Assembly (NCBI GenBank): GCA_028095005.1
Contig: CM051459.1
Coordinates: 116,409,431 to 116,473,430, forward strand
DNA from: Rhynchospora pubera
Lineage: Eukaryota > Streptophyta > Magnoliopsida > Poales > Cyperaceae
DNA: 64,000 bases
Reading direction: 5' to 3'
In this document: in pieces, positions 22,440 to 36,211 of the stretch
Numbering within the stretch: position 1 is the first letter of the stretch
Layout: each line of letters opens with the position of its first letter
Made by a program: the position numbers and the translations under genes
The notes under the pieces: generated by a model
Seen by the model: only the letters and a program-made list of their open reading frames with translations
Databases searched by the model: none
Told to the model about the DNA's origin: nothing

Positions 22440-24294
22440 ACTCCCGTTTTTCAATTTGGTTTATGGGATTTAAATAGAAAAGTTTGATTTGATATATAGG
22501 AACATATATGTGGAAATTTTAACAAATAGCTTATGTTTTGTGGGATTTAAACTAATTCTAAATAGCTTATGTTGAAGTAGTCACAATATAAATTTTACAA
22601 GTATAAATTTTACCCTGAAGTAGTCACAATATAGTTTTTCTGTTGCTTTCTCTTATCGTCATAAATTCTTAGGGTGCAATAAATTTAGAATTAGTTATTT
22701 AAAATTTTAAAATATTATTTTTAAGTGGTTATTCAGCTCAAATTTGATTTGGACTAAGATTTTGATTATTGGCAATTAACTAAATATTGAGTCTTCCGGA
22801 GAAAAAATGAGAGTCAGAGAAATATCACGTGTGCTGCATTTTTTTTTAATCGTTTCTGAAATAAATTACATCAGGGACCTTTAGTTGTTTTCTATGAATG
22901 TGTTACTAGCAGTGTCTAACTTCAACAGTTAGAATCCTAGCAGTGTCTATACTGTGAATTTTATTAATTTATTACTAAAATTCACAGTATAAACATGCAT
23001 AGATTCGTCTGCGAAATAAAAGTAATAAACCAAACCAAATGTTTTCTAAAAGAAATTTTTGGAAAAAGAAATGTTTACGTTCAGTGCCTTCGTCTAAGTT
23101 GGATCGTTAATCAGATTTTAATATATTTTAGATACCAAAATCATCAAAATTTATTAAAAAAAAAAACACAATTGTTCTTTTATGATTATTATTATCGAAC
23201 ACTAATAGATATACTTTAGTAAAAATAGTTATGCTGGAATATATTTGCAGCTTGTTGTGCGTATCTATTTCATGCTTTTGGTGAATTCAAGCAATATTTG
23301 AAATTATACGATAAAAGGAATAGATGCTCTTAAACCACCATGTCTAATAGACAGTCCTAGATATTATCATTTTCATGCACGTAAATTTATCTCAGAATTT
23401 ACAAGTTTAGATTAAATACCATGCAAATATTATGTTCTTTCATGATTTTAATCAAATTCACCCATATTTTACATCCTACAATTAGAAATACCGACATATA
23501 ATTAAGAAAATTCTTGTACATGAATGTGACTTTTTTAAGACCGAATATGACTGTATTTTGTACTGATTCTAAAAAGTAATTCATGTTTAGTGCAACCAAC
23601 TTTGCTATGATAGCATTTATCACTCATCGCTGATCTCTGTTGTTGTTTTTTTTTCTTTTTAAATCAATTCGAACAACATTTTAATTCTTACAAACATTAA
23701 AATTAGTAAATATTCTAAGAATTTTATAATGCAAATGTTAGTTTTTATTCTATTAAAAATAAATATACCTTCAAAGAAATATTGAATAATTGAATATGAA
23801 ATTGTCTCCTTACGTCAAGGGAGCATCTCGTAAAATACATTCTTTATTACACACATATTGAATAAAGAAAAGGAAATAAGTGTGCAGTGGACAAATTTTG
23901 TGCCCAACATCATTTGAAAATGCTGTCGCATAAGTAAAATTGAGTCTTTCTTCAAAATAAATCAAAGGATATATTTACATAGAATGAGAACATTAAAAAA
24001 AAAAACAAGAATCCTATCAGAACACGGAATAGATGTGAACAAGTTGCAAATATTAACGATTCGACATTTATAAAATTCTTATAACTCACTTGTTGTTTCA
24101 GACTAATTGAAGTGCAAATCTATTATAAGTTTTTCAATGTGTGCCAATCTATTATTTCAAAGCATTTCCCTTATGATTAAGAAAGATTCAAAAAACACTT
24201 GCATGCTTGTTCACAATGCAATTAAGTACGTGCTTTTAATTTTTTCTGATTACAATTTAGGCTACTAAAACTGATCTTACTCTATATTGATATA

Positions 24295-24342
<48 letters not shown>

Positions 24343-24540
24343 ACAGAAAATTGGGCGTTGACAGCATCATACATGCAGATGGAGAAGCCTACAGAGCATT
24401 TGGCTTATTCTAGCCGCAAGAAAACCTCCAATTATCAATTTTTTCCTTTTTCGGAATTGATAGGACACCCGTAGGCTTTTCATTAAAGTAAAAATAGGGA
24501 AAATTTTCCCAATAAAATAAACGTCTATGTAATAACTAGA
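22440..24540. other. AT-rich intergenic sequence upstream of the ATP11 gene
   Basis: No gene seen. It contains an inverted pair ACTGTGAATTTTA / TAAAATTCACAGT at about 22950-22992 and a long (AT)n run at 24299-24340. Confidence 0.45.
24299..24340. repeat. (AT)n microsatellite
   Basis: About 21 uninterrupted AT units, roughly 320 bp upstream of the ATP11-like start codon. Confidence 0.95.
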
Positions 24541-24659
24541 AAAACAAGGTTATCTGAGCAAAATGCCGCTCTTTACTTTAACTGGAGAAGTCTAAAACCA
24601 ACTGGAGAGAGAGCTCCGCCGTTACATACTCCCTCACACCAGTTTAAAAAACACTTCCG

Positions 24660-26288
24660 ATGATGCGAGCTCTGTTGAGAAGAATCGAACGGTTCACGGC
24701 AGCCGGTCGTGCCTTCACAACCGTCCGATCATCTCTCCACCATCCCCTGCCCATACCATTCCTCCCACCTCCACAATTTTCAAATCAAACCTCTCACAAC
24801 GCGCCGCAATCCGATTCCGTTCGATTGTCGTCGCTCGGATTTTCTCGGAGTTTCTCGAGATTCGCGACCGGATTCACGCCTCTCCAGCCGAAGCCGCTCG
24901 ATTCGATCCTCGATCTCGACCGCGCGAAGAATCTGTCGCCGGAACACCTCGTCTCCGCCTGGGATGACGTAAGCCCTAACTCTGTACTCACTGGTGAAGT
25001 GATAAATTAATATTTTCAGAAATGCCTGGCTTTCTATTGTGTAAACTGCTAATTGTGTTTAATAGTCAGTTTATTTGCTTTAGAATACTTGATTTATAAT
25101 TGATATGCTAAACAAATTACAAATCTTGTATATTTAGAGAAAGGTTGGCTTCTATTGACAATGAGTTGACAATCTTAACTGTATAGTTCCCAAATAAAGT
25201 CAAAATTTTGTAACAATAACCGATGGCTTAATCAACCTATTATTTATTATTTTTTTTTTGGTAGTGTATAGTGTACCTATCAATTTAGTGCAAGTTGTGT
25301 TCCTTTTAATGTTTAACCAATGGTCTGTAAATTTCTTCTATTGGAAATTTCAAATTCTTGAATGATCGGTATAGCATGGCTTAATGGAGTTGATGTTGAT
25401 TTGATATTAAAAAATTTATGGTTGCTGAGTTAAATCAGTGTCATTATATCCTAGAGTTTTAGAAAAAGCTGGAAAATTCTCTTCTAACTTGAGTCTGTAC
25501 TATATGGCAGTATCATTTGGGAAGAGGCCACATTGGTACATACATGAAAGCAAATCAATATCATTTGCTTGAGCAAAGATCAGCTACTTGGTACTTTATG
25601 TGCTTGTAACCTTTATTATTTATTATATTCCTATCTTCCTTCTATTGCATACATTAACATAACTCTTTTTTGTTTTGTTTGTAGTCGACATTTCGTTATC
25701 CCTTTGTGGCGTGGAAGTGGGTATACCACAATGTTTGTGCAAGGTCAGTTTCTTAATAACCAAATTTTGTTTTCTGCCGCATCAAATTTAGTGTAATTGT
25801 GAAACTTATCCAAGCAACATGAAGTAACTCGAACAATAATATGTACATACATTTCAATAATATGTAGTGTGCATCTTTATCTAGCTTATTTTGACTGGTG
25901 AAAAATGGAGGATATTTTGAGGACCAATGTGTAATATACTAATAAATAACTTCTCATTGTTGCTTCACTGTTCATTATTGCAGTGCAGACACCACATATT
26001 ATCTTTACTGGACTTGAAGATTACAAGGCAAGAGGAACTCAAGCAAGCCCTTATTTTACAGTGACCTATTACCTGGACTTTGCTGAAACAAAATACACTG
26101 TACTTGTTCGAGGGGATGTTGTGTTCACTAGTAAATTAACCGATGAAGAGGCAAAGTGGCTTCTTGAAACTTCTCAGTCATTCTATCTAAATGATTCACG
26201 ATACAAACTCGTGGAGCAGTTCAACAAGCAGACTCGCGACTTTGAGTTCAAGGATGTGCTTCAAGCGCTTGAAATGCCAAATCTTTGA
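24660..26288 (+). CDS. ATP11: Mitochondrial F1-ATPase assembly factor, ATP11 family
   Basis: The four-exon model is 24660-24968, 25511-25590, 25685-25743 and 25984-26288. It gives 250 residues with all GT-AG borders and frame kept. ATP11 (ATPAF1) is a chaperone that binds free F1 beta subunits in the mitochondrial matrix before the alpha3-beta3 hexamer forms. The first ~75 residues are Arg/Ser-rich with few acids (RALLRRIERF, SLGFSRSFSRFATGF), as expected for a mitochondrial presequence. The conserved domain follows: YHLGRGHIGTYMKANQYHLL, FVIPLWRGSGYTTMFVQ, QTPHIIFTGLEDYKARG, and a C-terminal half ending ALEMPNL. A second ATG lies directly after the first; either could be used. API5 follows on the same strand after about 900 bp. 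Confidence 0.93.
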
Positions 26289-27197
26289 AATTGTTATGTT
26301 TCTAGGTAGAGAAGATATAGAAACATGTTAATAAGTTTTTTTGAGAAATTATTATGCATGGGGGTTTTAGTTTTTGCACTCCCTTACTATATTGCTAAGT
26401 TTACTCAAATTGGTTTCTGTTTATTTTTTTCCCAAAGAGATTCAAGCAGATAGGCAGAAAGTTTTAGTGGAGGATTTTTTTTTTTTTTACTTGAGATAAT
26501 TCCGAAGAAGTAAACAAGGTTTGTTTTTCAGACTAGTGATGCAAGGCGAGCTTATTTAAAAAATTTGCTTGTGGAATTCGTGTTGCATTGACCTGCTTTA
26601 CTATATACATTTAAGTTTTGAAGATTATTGTTTTTTACTGCTCTTATTTTGTCACGGAAACAACTAATTCCGTTAGTGGTGCTGAAAAGTGAAAAGAAAT
26701 TAAAAGATAAAACTGTCCTTGCCTGCTTTATGTGGCTTGTAGTAGAGCTGAAAAGTGAAAAGAAGATGACAATTAATTGATTATAAAGATCTAAGCGTCT
26801 CCTAAGTCCTAAACAAGCCTTGTTTTAAGTTTCATGGCCTTTAAAAAAGAAAAAGCCCATAATTATCCAATAAACCAGATGCGGAACCTCAAGAGTCAAG
26901 AGTAAGCAACAAAACCAACCTTCTAGAACATTACCTCGCAAAAAACATGAGCACCGCCTGACTTTGCTCTCAGTTCATCTAGGCCGTCCAACTTCGCTAG
27001 TAAATCCGACGGTCTTTTTTTACCTTTTTACAAGTTTACCCCAAACCTCTGCTAATAGTAATTTTACCGGCTAGGAGTCGCGTCACGACCTGAGCGCCTC
27101 TCTCCGCTCTCTCTTCTCTTCGTGTTACTCCAACACTTTCATTTCATTCCTTTTCTCTTTTCGCGCTTTTCCAAAACCCTAAAAATTTCGAAAGGCC
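26289..27197 (+). promoter_or_regulatory. Intergenic region with API5 promoter and 5' UTR
   Basis: It carries the ATP11 3' UTR and the API5 upstream region. The last 100 bp before the API5 ATG are CT-rich (for example CTCTCTCCGCTCTCTC at about 27100), as in many plant 5' UTRs. I see no clear TATA box in the usual place. A short GAAAAGTGAAAAGAA-type repeat occurs twice at about 26682 and 26749. Confidence 0.5.
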
Positions 27198-30100
27198 ATG
27201 GCTGCCGATCCAGCCGACGCCGCGGAGGTCGAGAAGCTCTACGAGTTCGGCGAGCGTCTCAACGAGGCCAAGGACAAGTCTGAGGTGCCCCCCTTTTTCT
27301 CTCCTACTCCGTAATTCTTTCTGTGCTCTACTTAGCTCCAGATTCTCTGTTTTTTTCGGGAGTTTTGAGCAATTTTATACAAAAACGAGGTGCTTGGATT
27401 GACTTAGCTGCTTAGTTTGACGAATTGAACTAGGCGATAAAACATGTTTTTTTTTTTATTTCATAACAATCGTAGGATAATCTGTGACCAGAAAGGCATT
27501 TACTTTGAACTATTGTAAGCATGTAACCATATTGAATTGAGCTGGTACCAGATCTGGGCAGAGTAACTTATGGCTCTTATGGTTACGAAAGTTTAGCTGA
27601 TAGTTAGGCTGCAATTGTTATATGCTACAAAATTGTTTTCTATTTTGGTATTTTTCTTCCTCAAGGGCTCAAGGCTAATTAATGGTTTATTGTTTGAATC
27701 TATTCTATATGCAATAGCAGTCTTCTTACCGAATAAGGATCTTTTTTTTTTTAATGGAAGCAGCATGTAGGGGATTATGAGGGTATCATAGCAGCCGTCA
27801 AGGGGCAGAGTGTCAAAGCAAAACAGCTGGCTGCCCAGCTAATTCCAAGGTTCTTCAAACACTTTCCAACCCTTGCTGCAGATGCCATGATGGCACAGTT
27901 TGATCTTATTGAGGAGGATGAGCTTGCGGTTAGTTCTAAAAGAACCATTCTTTCTTTTGGAGTCATTTTTAGTGAAATCCTTGATTTCAACTGTAGTTGG
28001 TTGCCCTGTTCATTCTTCCCACTATCATTTGTTTTCCTTTAGATTAATATTGAACTAGCACAATTGGCTATTGCACACTTAGCTGAACCCAGCAATGGGA
28101 GTTGACCAGAGCAGTTTAAGTGACAAACAGGGAAAAGGAAGTTATTGAATACTATTTAAAGCAAATGCACTCAAATATAATAACTGTTTACTTCATATGA
28201 AACTTTACCATGGTCTATTATTCACATGCTTCACTAGAAGATGTCAGCCAACTACAATTGATACAAGAAATCTTTGTGTTATCTATGTGGGAAGATTTTG
28301 TAACTGTGTTTTCTTAAACGGGATGTGCATTTAAATTATACGGGACTGAAATGGGAGGATTTTTCAATTATATTGTTTGTAATCTTTATCATAGTTAGTT
28401 AGTTACTCTCTTTGTATGCTACAGATTAGAGTACAAGCAATCCGTGGTCTCCCTCTTCTCTGCAAAGATACACCGGGGTATGTTCCCAAAATTGTTGATG
28501 TCCTGGGGCAGATCCTTGGCAGCGGTAGGCAGTCTCTCTGATTTAACTTTTTGTGTTATATCTATTGTGTTCAAGTTTGATCTCATTTATCTATTTACCT
28601 TTTCTTTTAGAGGAAAATGTGGAGCGTGATGCAGTACATAAGGCTCTTATGTCTCTGTTAAGGCAAGATGTGAAAGGTAGGTAATTTTTTTCTGTGTTTA
28701 GTCATAAAAAGTTCCGCTAGTTGCAGTAATGATTTTTCCCATAACCGGTACAATTGAATTAAGGTCATGACTCATGAGTATATTTCAACATTATAATTAA
28801 TGGCAATGTATGCTTTAGTTGGGGAGTGGCTTTTCAAGTTCTTCGGTTCCATAAGCCTTACCTTTCAGTTTCAACGTATGCCAAGTGTGTTTTGCAAATA
28901 AGTATTAAGAGGCAATTAAAGAAAGTTAGTGGTACCTAAATGTTTCAGTAACAGGTGGTAGCCATGTTTTGGAATTATTTGTTAATAGCGTACCTTAGCG
29001 AACTATTGCCAGTATATGCTTGGCTTTACTCAAACACCATGGTTGGTCCTTCGTTCTTTTTGTTTTTAATAACTATTACCTTATTTGCCGTCTCCAATAT
29101 ACATTTTGCAATGGAAAGCTTAATATGTTGTACATGGATAGGAAAAAGTAGGATACATGCTTAATCTGTAGTTTAGGGCATTTTTTTTTGACAGTTTTGA
29201 TGACAAATATTCTCTTTTTTTTTTCAGTTTTGATGTTTTTTTAGCAAAGTTTATTTACTGAATTTAAAAAATGCAGCTTCCTTGACTGCTTTGTTTCATC
29301 ATATTGAACGTGAAAGTGAAGATAATAATGTTCGTGAAAAGGTTATCTGCTTCTTGAAAGACAAGGTATATGAACTTCAGAGACCATTCTTATATTGGTA
29401 TAGAACTAGACTAATTTGTTAAAAGTAAATAACCTGAAGTAACTATTTATTAGGTATTCCCTTTAAAAACTGAGCTGCTCAGGCCACAAGACGAGATGGA
29501 AAGATTTGTTACTGATTTGGTGAAGAAGGTATGTATCCAGCTCTTAACAAGTGGTATGTTCTTTTTCTTTTTTTACAGTTTGTTTTATCTAACAAGTGTG
29601 CATTTTATTCAGAGCTTGCAAGATGTAACGGGGTTGGAATTTAAATTATTCATAGACTTCCTGAAGAGTTTTAAAATGTTTGGGGATGGTGCTTCCCCAG
29701 AGAATATTCGAGAACTCATTGAAATTATAGAAGCACAAGCCGATCTTGATGCGCAGTTTAATGTAAGTTATGTTGCCTTGGTGTACATTTCTCTATTGCT
29801 TTGATTTAAGCTGCAGTTCTGTCATGTGTAATTAACCTGGAACTTACTACTCATACTTTTAGGTTGCAGATGTTGATCATATTGACCGATTGGTTTCATG
29901 CATGTACATGGCTCTTACTTTCTACACAGTATGTACAAGATTTTTTGTTCCCTTTGTTTTATTTTCCTTTCTGTCCCCATAAAATATATTTACATGCTTT
30001 GAACTTAAATCTTACTTTTTCAGAAAGGTGCATCAAGTAGCAAGTTTGTCAGCTATTGCAACAAGCATATCATACCGGTTCTTGATAAGGTAACAATCTT

Positions 30101-31888
30101 GCTTTTAAAATCTCATTTAAAAATACATAGTAACTTATACAGGACTTATTCTATCCTAAAATCTAATCACAGGCTGTAAAACAAAGAAAACACCTCTTGT
30201 CAAACCAATTATTTTGTATGCTAATTTGTAGCTCAGCTTTTCCTTTTCTTGTGACAGCTGCCTGAAGAAAAGAGAATAAGTTTGCTCAAGACAGTCGCTG
30301 CAAGCTCGAAATATGCTTCAGCACAGGATTCACGTCAGCTTCTTCCTTCTATTGTTCAACTACTTAGGGTACATTTTCTTTGTATTGGTGTACAAAAGTT
30401 ACTTTTTGATGTTTTAGTAAAATGAAACTAATCATAACATCCAAAAAGATAATATGATACTGACCATAAAAATACCAAATGTGATTTCTTGTCAGATTGT
30501 TTGCTTTCAGACATATTTCTCAGTGTCTAATTATACTTATCTTGAACTAACAGAAATATATGCCTGGGAAGAAAGCTGAAGATATGAGTTATGATTATGT
30601 CGAGTGCTTGCTCTATGCATTTCACCATCTAGCTCATAAGGTTCTTTGACACCATTCCCTTACCATGTTTCTGTAGAATTCATATAATTTGGGTACATTC
30701 AAAAAGGTTTAGGGGGATTTGGCTTTATTTCACTATTAAGTTACTTGTTTTTTAAATGTAGACGCCCAACACAACTAATAGTCTTTGCGGATACAAAATT
30801 GTTACTGGCCAACCATCAGATAGGCTTGGAGAGGATTTCTCAGAGAACTACAAAGATTTTACTGAGAGGTAATAATGATACTCTTTCTGTTGCTGTGCTT
30901 CTTCTCTGTGCCATACTGTTTACTCATCAAAGAAAGCTCTTTAAATGAGGCAGGTTGACTGCAACTGAAGAAACTGTTCGACAGACTATGAAGAAATTAA
31001 CACAAGGAATGTCTGAGCACAACAAGGCTCTCTCAGCAGCTAAAACTGATGAAGCAAAGTCTAATATTGTTAGTCAACATTTTTTTTTCAAGTTAATAAT
31101 TAGTAACTTGTGTACTGGTGAAGGAATAAATGAATACTTGTACAAGCATGCAAGTATGTGCATCCCGGTACCTGTTGGAAATACTACTGTGAGGTAGTAA
31201 TAACTGAATGAAAACTCTCGCTGCGAATAGGTTCCAAGTTATAGATAGAAATTATTTCTATCATTCGGAACAATGAAGCTTACTATATTTACTGTGCTAA
31301 TCTTTTTGCAGAAATCTGAACAACAGAAAACAACAACTAAACTTCGGATATGTAACAACATTTTGTCCATGACAAAGGTATTGAGGAACAAGTTCCATTT
31401 TATTTGCTTTTTAATCAGAGTCCTTTCTTTTCTGGGATCTTATTTATGTAATTTGTTGACATTTATGTGTTGAAGTCCTCAACTGTTTTCTAGATAGTGA
31501 CTTTGAATTTTTTTTTACAGCCATTGCATGTGAAAACACCCTCATTTATTGGGGATGATAAAATCAGCCTCTCATGGTTGGAGCCTGCAAAGAAGCCTCA
31601 AGCTTCAAGTGCTGGTTCTAGGTACATGCCTCTCCAAATTATTGTTATCCCGCAATTTAAGTTCTATAATGATAGATACTTGAATCCCTTCTCTTCTTTT
31701 TTCTGTTTTTTAGCGTTAAGAGGCCTCAGTCTTCAACAAATGGGAGCAACACGGTCAAAAAGGGTAGATTTGATGGAGGAAACCAAAACCAGCTAATGAA
31801 CAGGGCATTTGAAGGGATTTCTCGTGGTGGTGGCAGCAACAGAGGTAGGGGGTGGGGTGGCAAGGGAAGAGGCCGAGGTTACCGTTAA
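27198..31888 (+). CDS. API5: Apoptosis inhibitor 5 (API5) homologue
   Basis: The sixteen-exon model gives 541 residues. Exons: 27198-27284, 27764-27928, 28425-28524, 28611-28676, 29277-29365, 29454-29528, 29613-29762, 29863-29928, 30024-30089, 30258-30368, 30554-30640, 30762-30868, 30954-31068, 31312-31377, 31521-31621, 31714-31888. All frames join and all borders are GT-AG. API5 is a nuclear HEAT/ARM-repeat protein; in rice it acts in tapetal cell death with a DEAD-box helicase. Visible family blocks are EKLYEFGERLNEAKDKSE, KAKQLAAQLIPRFFK, RVQAIRGLPLLCKDTP, ERDAVHKALMSLLRQDVK, QADLDAQFNV, the plant-typical TPNTTNSLCGYKIVTGQPSD, and KKLTQGM. The C terminus (NRAFEGISRGGG, then RGRGWGGKGRGRGYR) is an RGG-type tail likely to bind RNA. 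Length is close to rice API5. Confidence 0.95.
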
Positions 31889-32647
31889 AAATAGTCAAAG
31901 TTAAAGACATGTTGATATTGTGATTCGAAGGCCTCTTTAGCTTCTAGTGTTTACAGCGGGAAATTGGGTTAGACTAAATTTAATCTGATCTTTGCCTGTC
32001 TCAGGATTAATGTCATTTAGTTGGAAATTATGGTAGCGGAATGCTAGAACTAGTTTGTAGAGTTGCGAGAGATATCCTGTAATCTAACATTTTCTTCATT
32101 TGTTGAAGATTTTGACGTAGTAAGAGTTGAAAAGCTTGTGGACCCATTTACCTTTTCTGTACTTTGAAGTAATGTCATGTATTTAATTTTTTGCTCACTA
32201 TCATGCAAGTTTCAGGTTTTAGTGCTGTGTAACTGCGTTTGTAATTTTTTTGAGTAAAAATTCTGTTCACAGAATCCCAGTATTCTGTTTTAAAGCTCAC
32301 CAGCAGGTACTTGATTAAATAGCATTGCAAAGAGAAAATGGTTCTTTTATCTGTATTGTTTACTGTAGATCAGATGGCAGGTGGATGTCATAAGCCTATA
32401 TTACTATTTAGGCCAAGAACTATTTGCCTATTTACAAACTGAAGCTAGTATCTGATTGCTATCCTTGTTAACCATATATACACTATCAACTCCTGAAATA
32501 CAACAAAAGGGCATTCGGTCTGGAACCGGGAACCATTTCAATAAGGCTCCACGTGGACAGTCCTATCTCACATGTATATATTTTTTTACAAAAAGAAAAT
32601 AAATTTCGATCCCGCCATTAACTATTTCACCTAACTCTGCACGTCGA
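31889..32647. other. Convergent 3' region between API5 and the SMP-C2 gene
   Basis: The two genes end tail to tail about 760 bp apart. The sequence is AT-rich with T-rich runs, as expected for two 3' UTRs and polyadenylation regions. No further gene is seen. Confidence 0.6.
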
Positions 32648-35600
32648 TTACTGAACTTCAGGTTTATTCAACAGTATATCGTCCTTTGGTGAACTCAACC
32701 CTTGCACAGAAATCGGGGAGCTTCCAACTATAAGAGGATTACTTGATGCATCCATTACATAATCATCTCCTAACTGTTGTTCTTTATTTTTATCTGACCT
32801 TTTGTCGCTTAATTTTCTCAAAGCATGTTGGCCAGCATGCTTAAGTTTCTGTCTAAAACGGCCTTTGTCTGCCCTATCTGATTCATTCTTAATTGGTACA
32901 TCTACTGTAGACTCTTCATAATCTGGGCTGCTTATGCTATTTTCTTTTGTTTCACCTCTTGAATCTTGATCAAGTACGATGTTAACTGATACTGTCTTCT
33001 CTCCAACTGGACGAAGGTTTGGTGGACGTGGAGTTGGGAACTGTTCTTGATTCCATGCCTCAGGACGAAGGTTTGATGAACGTGGAGTTGGGAGCAGTTC
33101 TTGAGTCCAAGCCTCTGAACTACGATCCTTTCTTGGGCTACCTATGTGAAAAACTTCTTTTATTTTTCCAAGCCCTTTCTTAATTTTGCTATGCTTGGTA
33201 TTCTTGTTCATTTCTGTTGATTCATCATTGCTGCTGTCACTTCGCAGTGATTCTGACAAAAGTGATCTTGGGCTTTCCCTGAAAAAATATTCAAGTTTAA
33301 TCTAACTTGGTGTTATACTTTGTTGTATTTTGGATGAATTGAGGACAATGGTATATACCCATTAAGTTCTTTACAGATTTGGGCCTCTGGAATGCGGGTC
33401 TGGATTCGCCCTTTACGGGGCTCCCATGTTTGACACGCCTCACTTCCTGGATGGTGCACCCAAATTCCGGTCGTGTCTTGTCCTTTTATGTTGATTGGCT
33501 CAAACTCATCTTTCATCTTTACACTATTTTCATCACCACTTTTCAGGCCTTCTGGAATGTATGGTCTCATGGTTTCAGAGGGGCTACCTGATTCTTCTTC
33601 AGTGCTACAGCCCACGGGCACCTTTCCCTGCAAAGAATCACCTTGTGTGTTTATATTGAATTATGTTGGTCCCATGGATGGGACATCCTATTCATTTTGC
33701 GCACTTAAGTATGAATAGCACCCGCTAACAAAGGATCACTTTGGCATTGGATCAAATGTCTATATTTCAAACAAAATGAGGTCATGCTTTCAGTATAAAT
33801 TTTTCCTTTCTTTCCTTTTTCTGAATAAAAGCTTGTGCAATGCTCCGCAAGTTCTATTAGGACCATATAAATGCAATCATGGCCCCTCAATTATCTGACA
33901 AAAAGCATGAGCAAAAATAGCCTGGTGAGAGTTGAACCTATGACTCCTGTCATACCATTTCAATTCTAAAAGCTAATGCCATAAAAAAGTTAAACATTTC
34001 TAAGATCTAATATTCGTTAATAAATACCTCATCTTCCTGCACAGTAATTGCAATATGGATCCTTCCCATCTTAATATTCTTCAGCGATATCCATTTATCA
34101 TGTCTCTGTCCACCCCTTAATTCTTTAATATTGACAGAACAATCTCTGCAATTTAATCCAGGTAAATTTTAAGACAAAATTGAATTCTCAGATAAACCAA
34201 TCAATATCCAGAATAAGAAGAAATTAATTTGTTTTCTTGTAGTTAAATCAGACATCTACAAAAGGGCCTTTACACAAAACATTCAAATTATACCATAAAT
34301 GGGACATCTCAGAAATGGCTTATTGTAACAATGTTTTCTCAAATAAACTAATATAAGGTAAAAATTTTAAAAGTTAAATTTTAATTATGCTATTGGATAT
34401 TTTTCCCCTTTTTGAGCAAAATAGCTGCAAGCAGGGGATCCATATCATTAAAACAAAAAGCAGTTGAGCCACAAAATTGACTGTATAAACATAATGATGT
34501 TATTGGATGTACCAATCAAATTTCATGCAACTTCAGTATTGTTTGGTGACACATTGAGAACTTTAGTTCAAAAAGGCATTGAAAAATTCAAATCGTTGGA
34601 GGAACAATAAATAACAATTTATGGGCATGATTTACACTAGATAGGTCAAGTCAATATTGTCAACAACAACAACAAGGCCTTTGATCCCAAAAAATTTGGA
34701 GTAGCCTGGAAATGAAACCCAACCACACCAAAAATCAGTCAAGTCAATATTGTTGAGACAAATAAATTGCCAAACGATCCCTTCCTTTCAAATAATTACC
34801 AACTTTTATGTTATTTCTGTGGAAAGGTATACCCTAGTAAATATTCATGAACCTTTCATTAAACTAATATTTATCACAAGTGAATTGAAATTTCTAAAGA
34901 AGGCCCAAAATTTTGGTTTAACTCAACTATTTAGAATTCAGTAGCCATAGAACATAACATCAAGCATAGTCTCCACATGAATACACTTTTGAAAGGACAA
35001 ATTTGGCCAGCACAAAACTGAAATCTCATGTGGAAGAAATTTTAATAAGAGAGGGTAAGAACTAACCCAAGCAAGTCATCGAAAATTGGGTCCTTATCTC
35101 GAACTTGTAGATATAGAAAATTTTGTGAATCCCAGGACGTGATAGGAATGCTGAACTCCTCCAACCATTTTGGAGATAATGTTTTCTTGTGAATCTTTGT
35201 TTGAAATCTGTATGCACCAAGCCGGCCTTTCACATATGGATCAGCGAGTCCTACGTGAAGCATCAATTATAGAGTTAGGATATTCTATCCAGACAGCTCA
35301 ACTGTCTTCCCAGTGCTTGCCCACAAGTTAAGTAACAGATGACATTTTAAAAGTTAAAACGTATCACTTAACGATTAATGGAAAGAGGTGCTAGTTGCTA
35401 CTTTTCGCAGGGAAAAGAAGGAAAAGAAAAGAGAAGAATATCAGACCATTGAAGTACAACTGCTACAAAAAGCAAATTATCAAGGTTAAAAATTGGCAAG
35501 CTATCATGCCAAAATGATGCCACAATTCTACTTATTAGTTTTACATCAGGTTTTGGCTTTGGTAATTTTCTCGAGGTACAAACAATATATTTTACATTTA

Positions 35601-36180
35601 AGCAAATTTCCAACCAAATACACATGAATGCATTAAACAAAGTATTTACAATGGCAAGGCATAAGACATTAGGAACAAAAATAAACAAACATGTCGAGAA
35701 GCAATATACCATTTGGATCAGAAGGTTTCATATCAGCTCCTTCCAAAATTTCCAATTTGACGAGTGCAACAGGAGGTTTCTCATCAACGGTGAACCAGCC
35801 TTCTGATATAATGAAATAACATAATTCAATTGGATTAACCATAAAAATATGTCAAGGATAAAGATTATAGGTAAAACTTATACCTATCGTCATTACCAAA
35901 AAACTGCTTATAATGAAGTGAAATAATAATAGCAGATCAATATGCCTATACATTTGCTAATATTTAGCTCTTGCTATTTTAAACTAAGCTAAATAAGCTA
36001 AACTGATGACAGCTTGGAAGTTGGAACAACCGAAATTCCAGAACCTACAATTAATAAAAGTCCCAGTGAATAAAATAGTCCCTCTTTTTACCTGTTGGCT
36101 CTTTCACAAACTTTTCTACATCGATAACAAGCATGTTGGGCTGCATGCAAAAATATTTGGAACTCAGTGAAAGGTAAAAT

Positions 36181-36211
<31 letters not shown>

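Noticed and set aside
33915..33990. Possible tRNA-derived motif (GAGTTGAACC) in an intron
   Set aside because: Too short, no cloverleaf and no flanking duplication.
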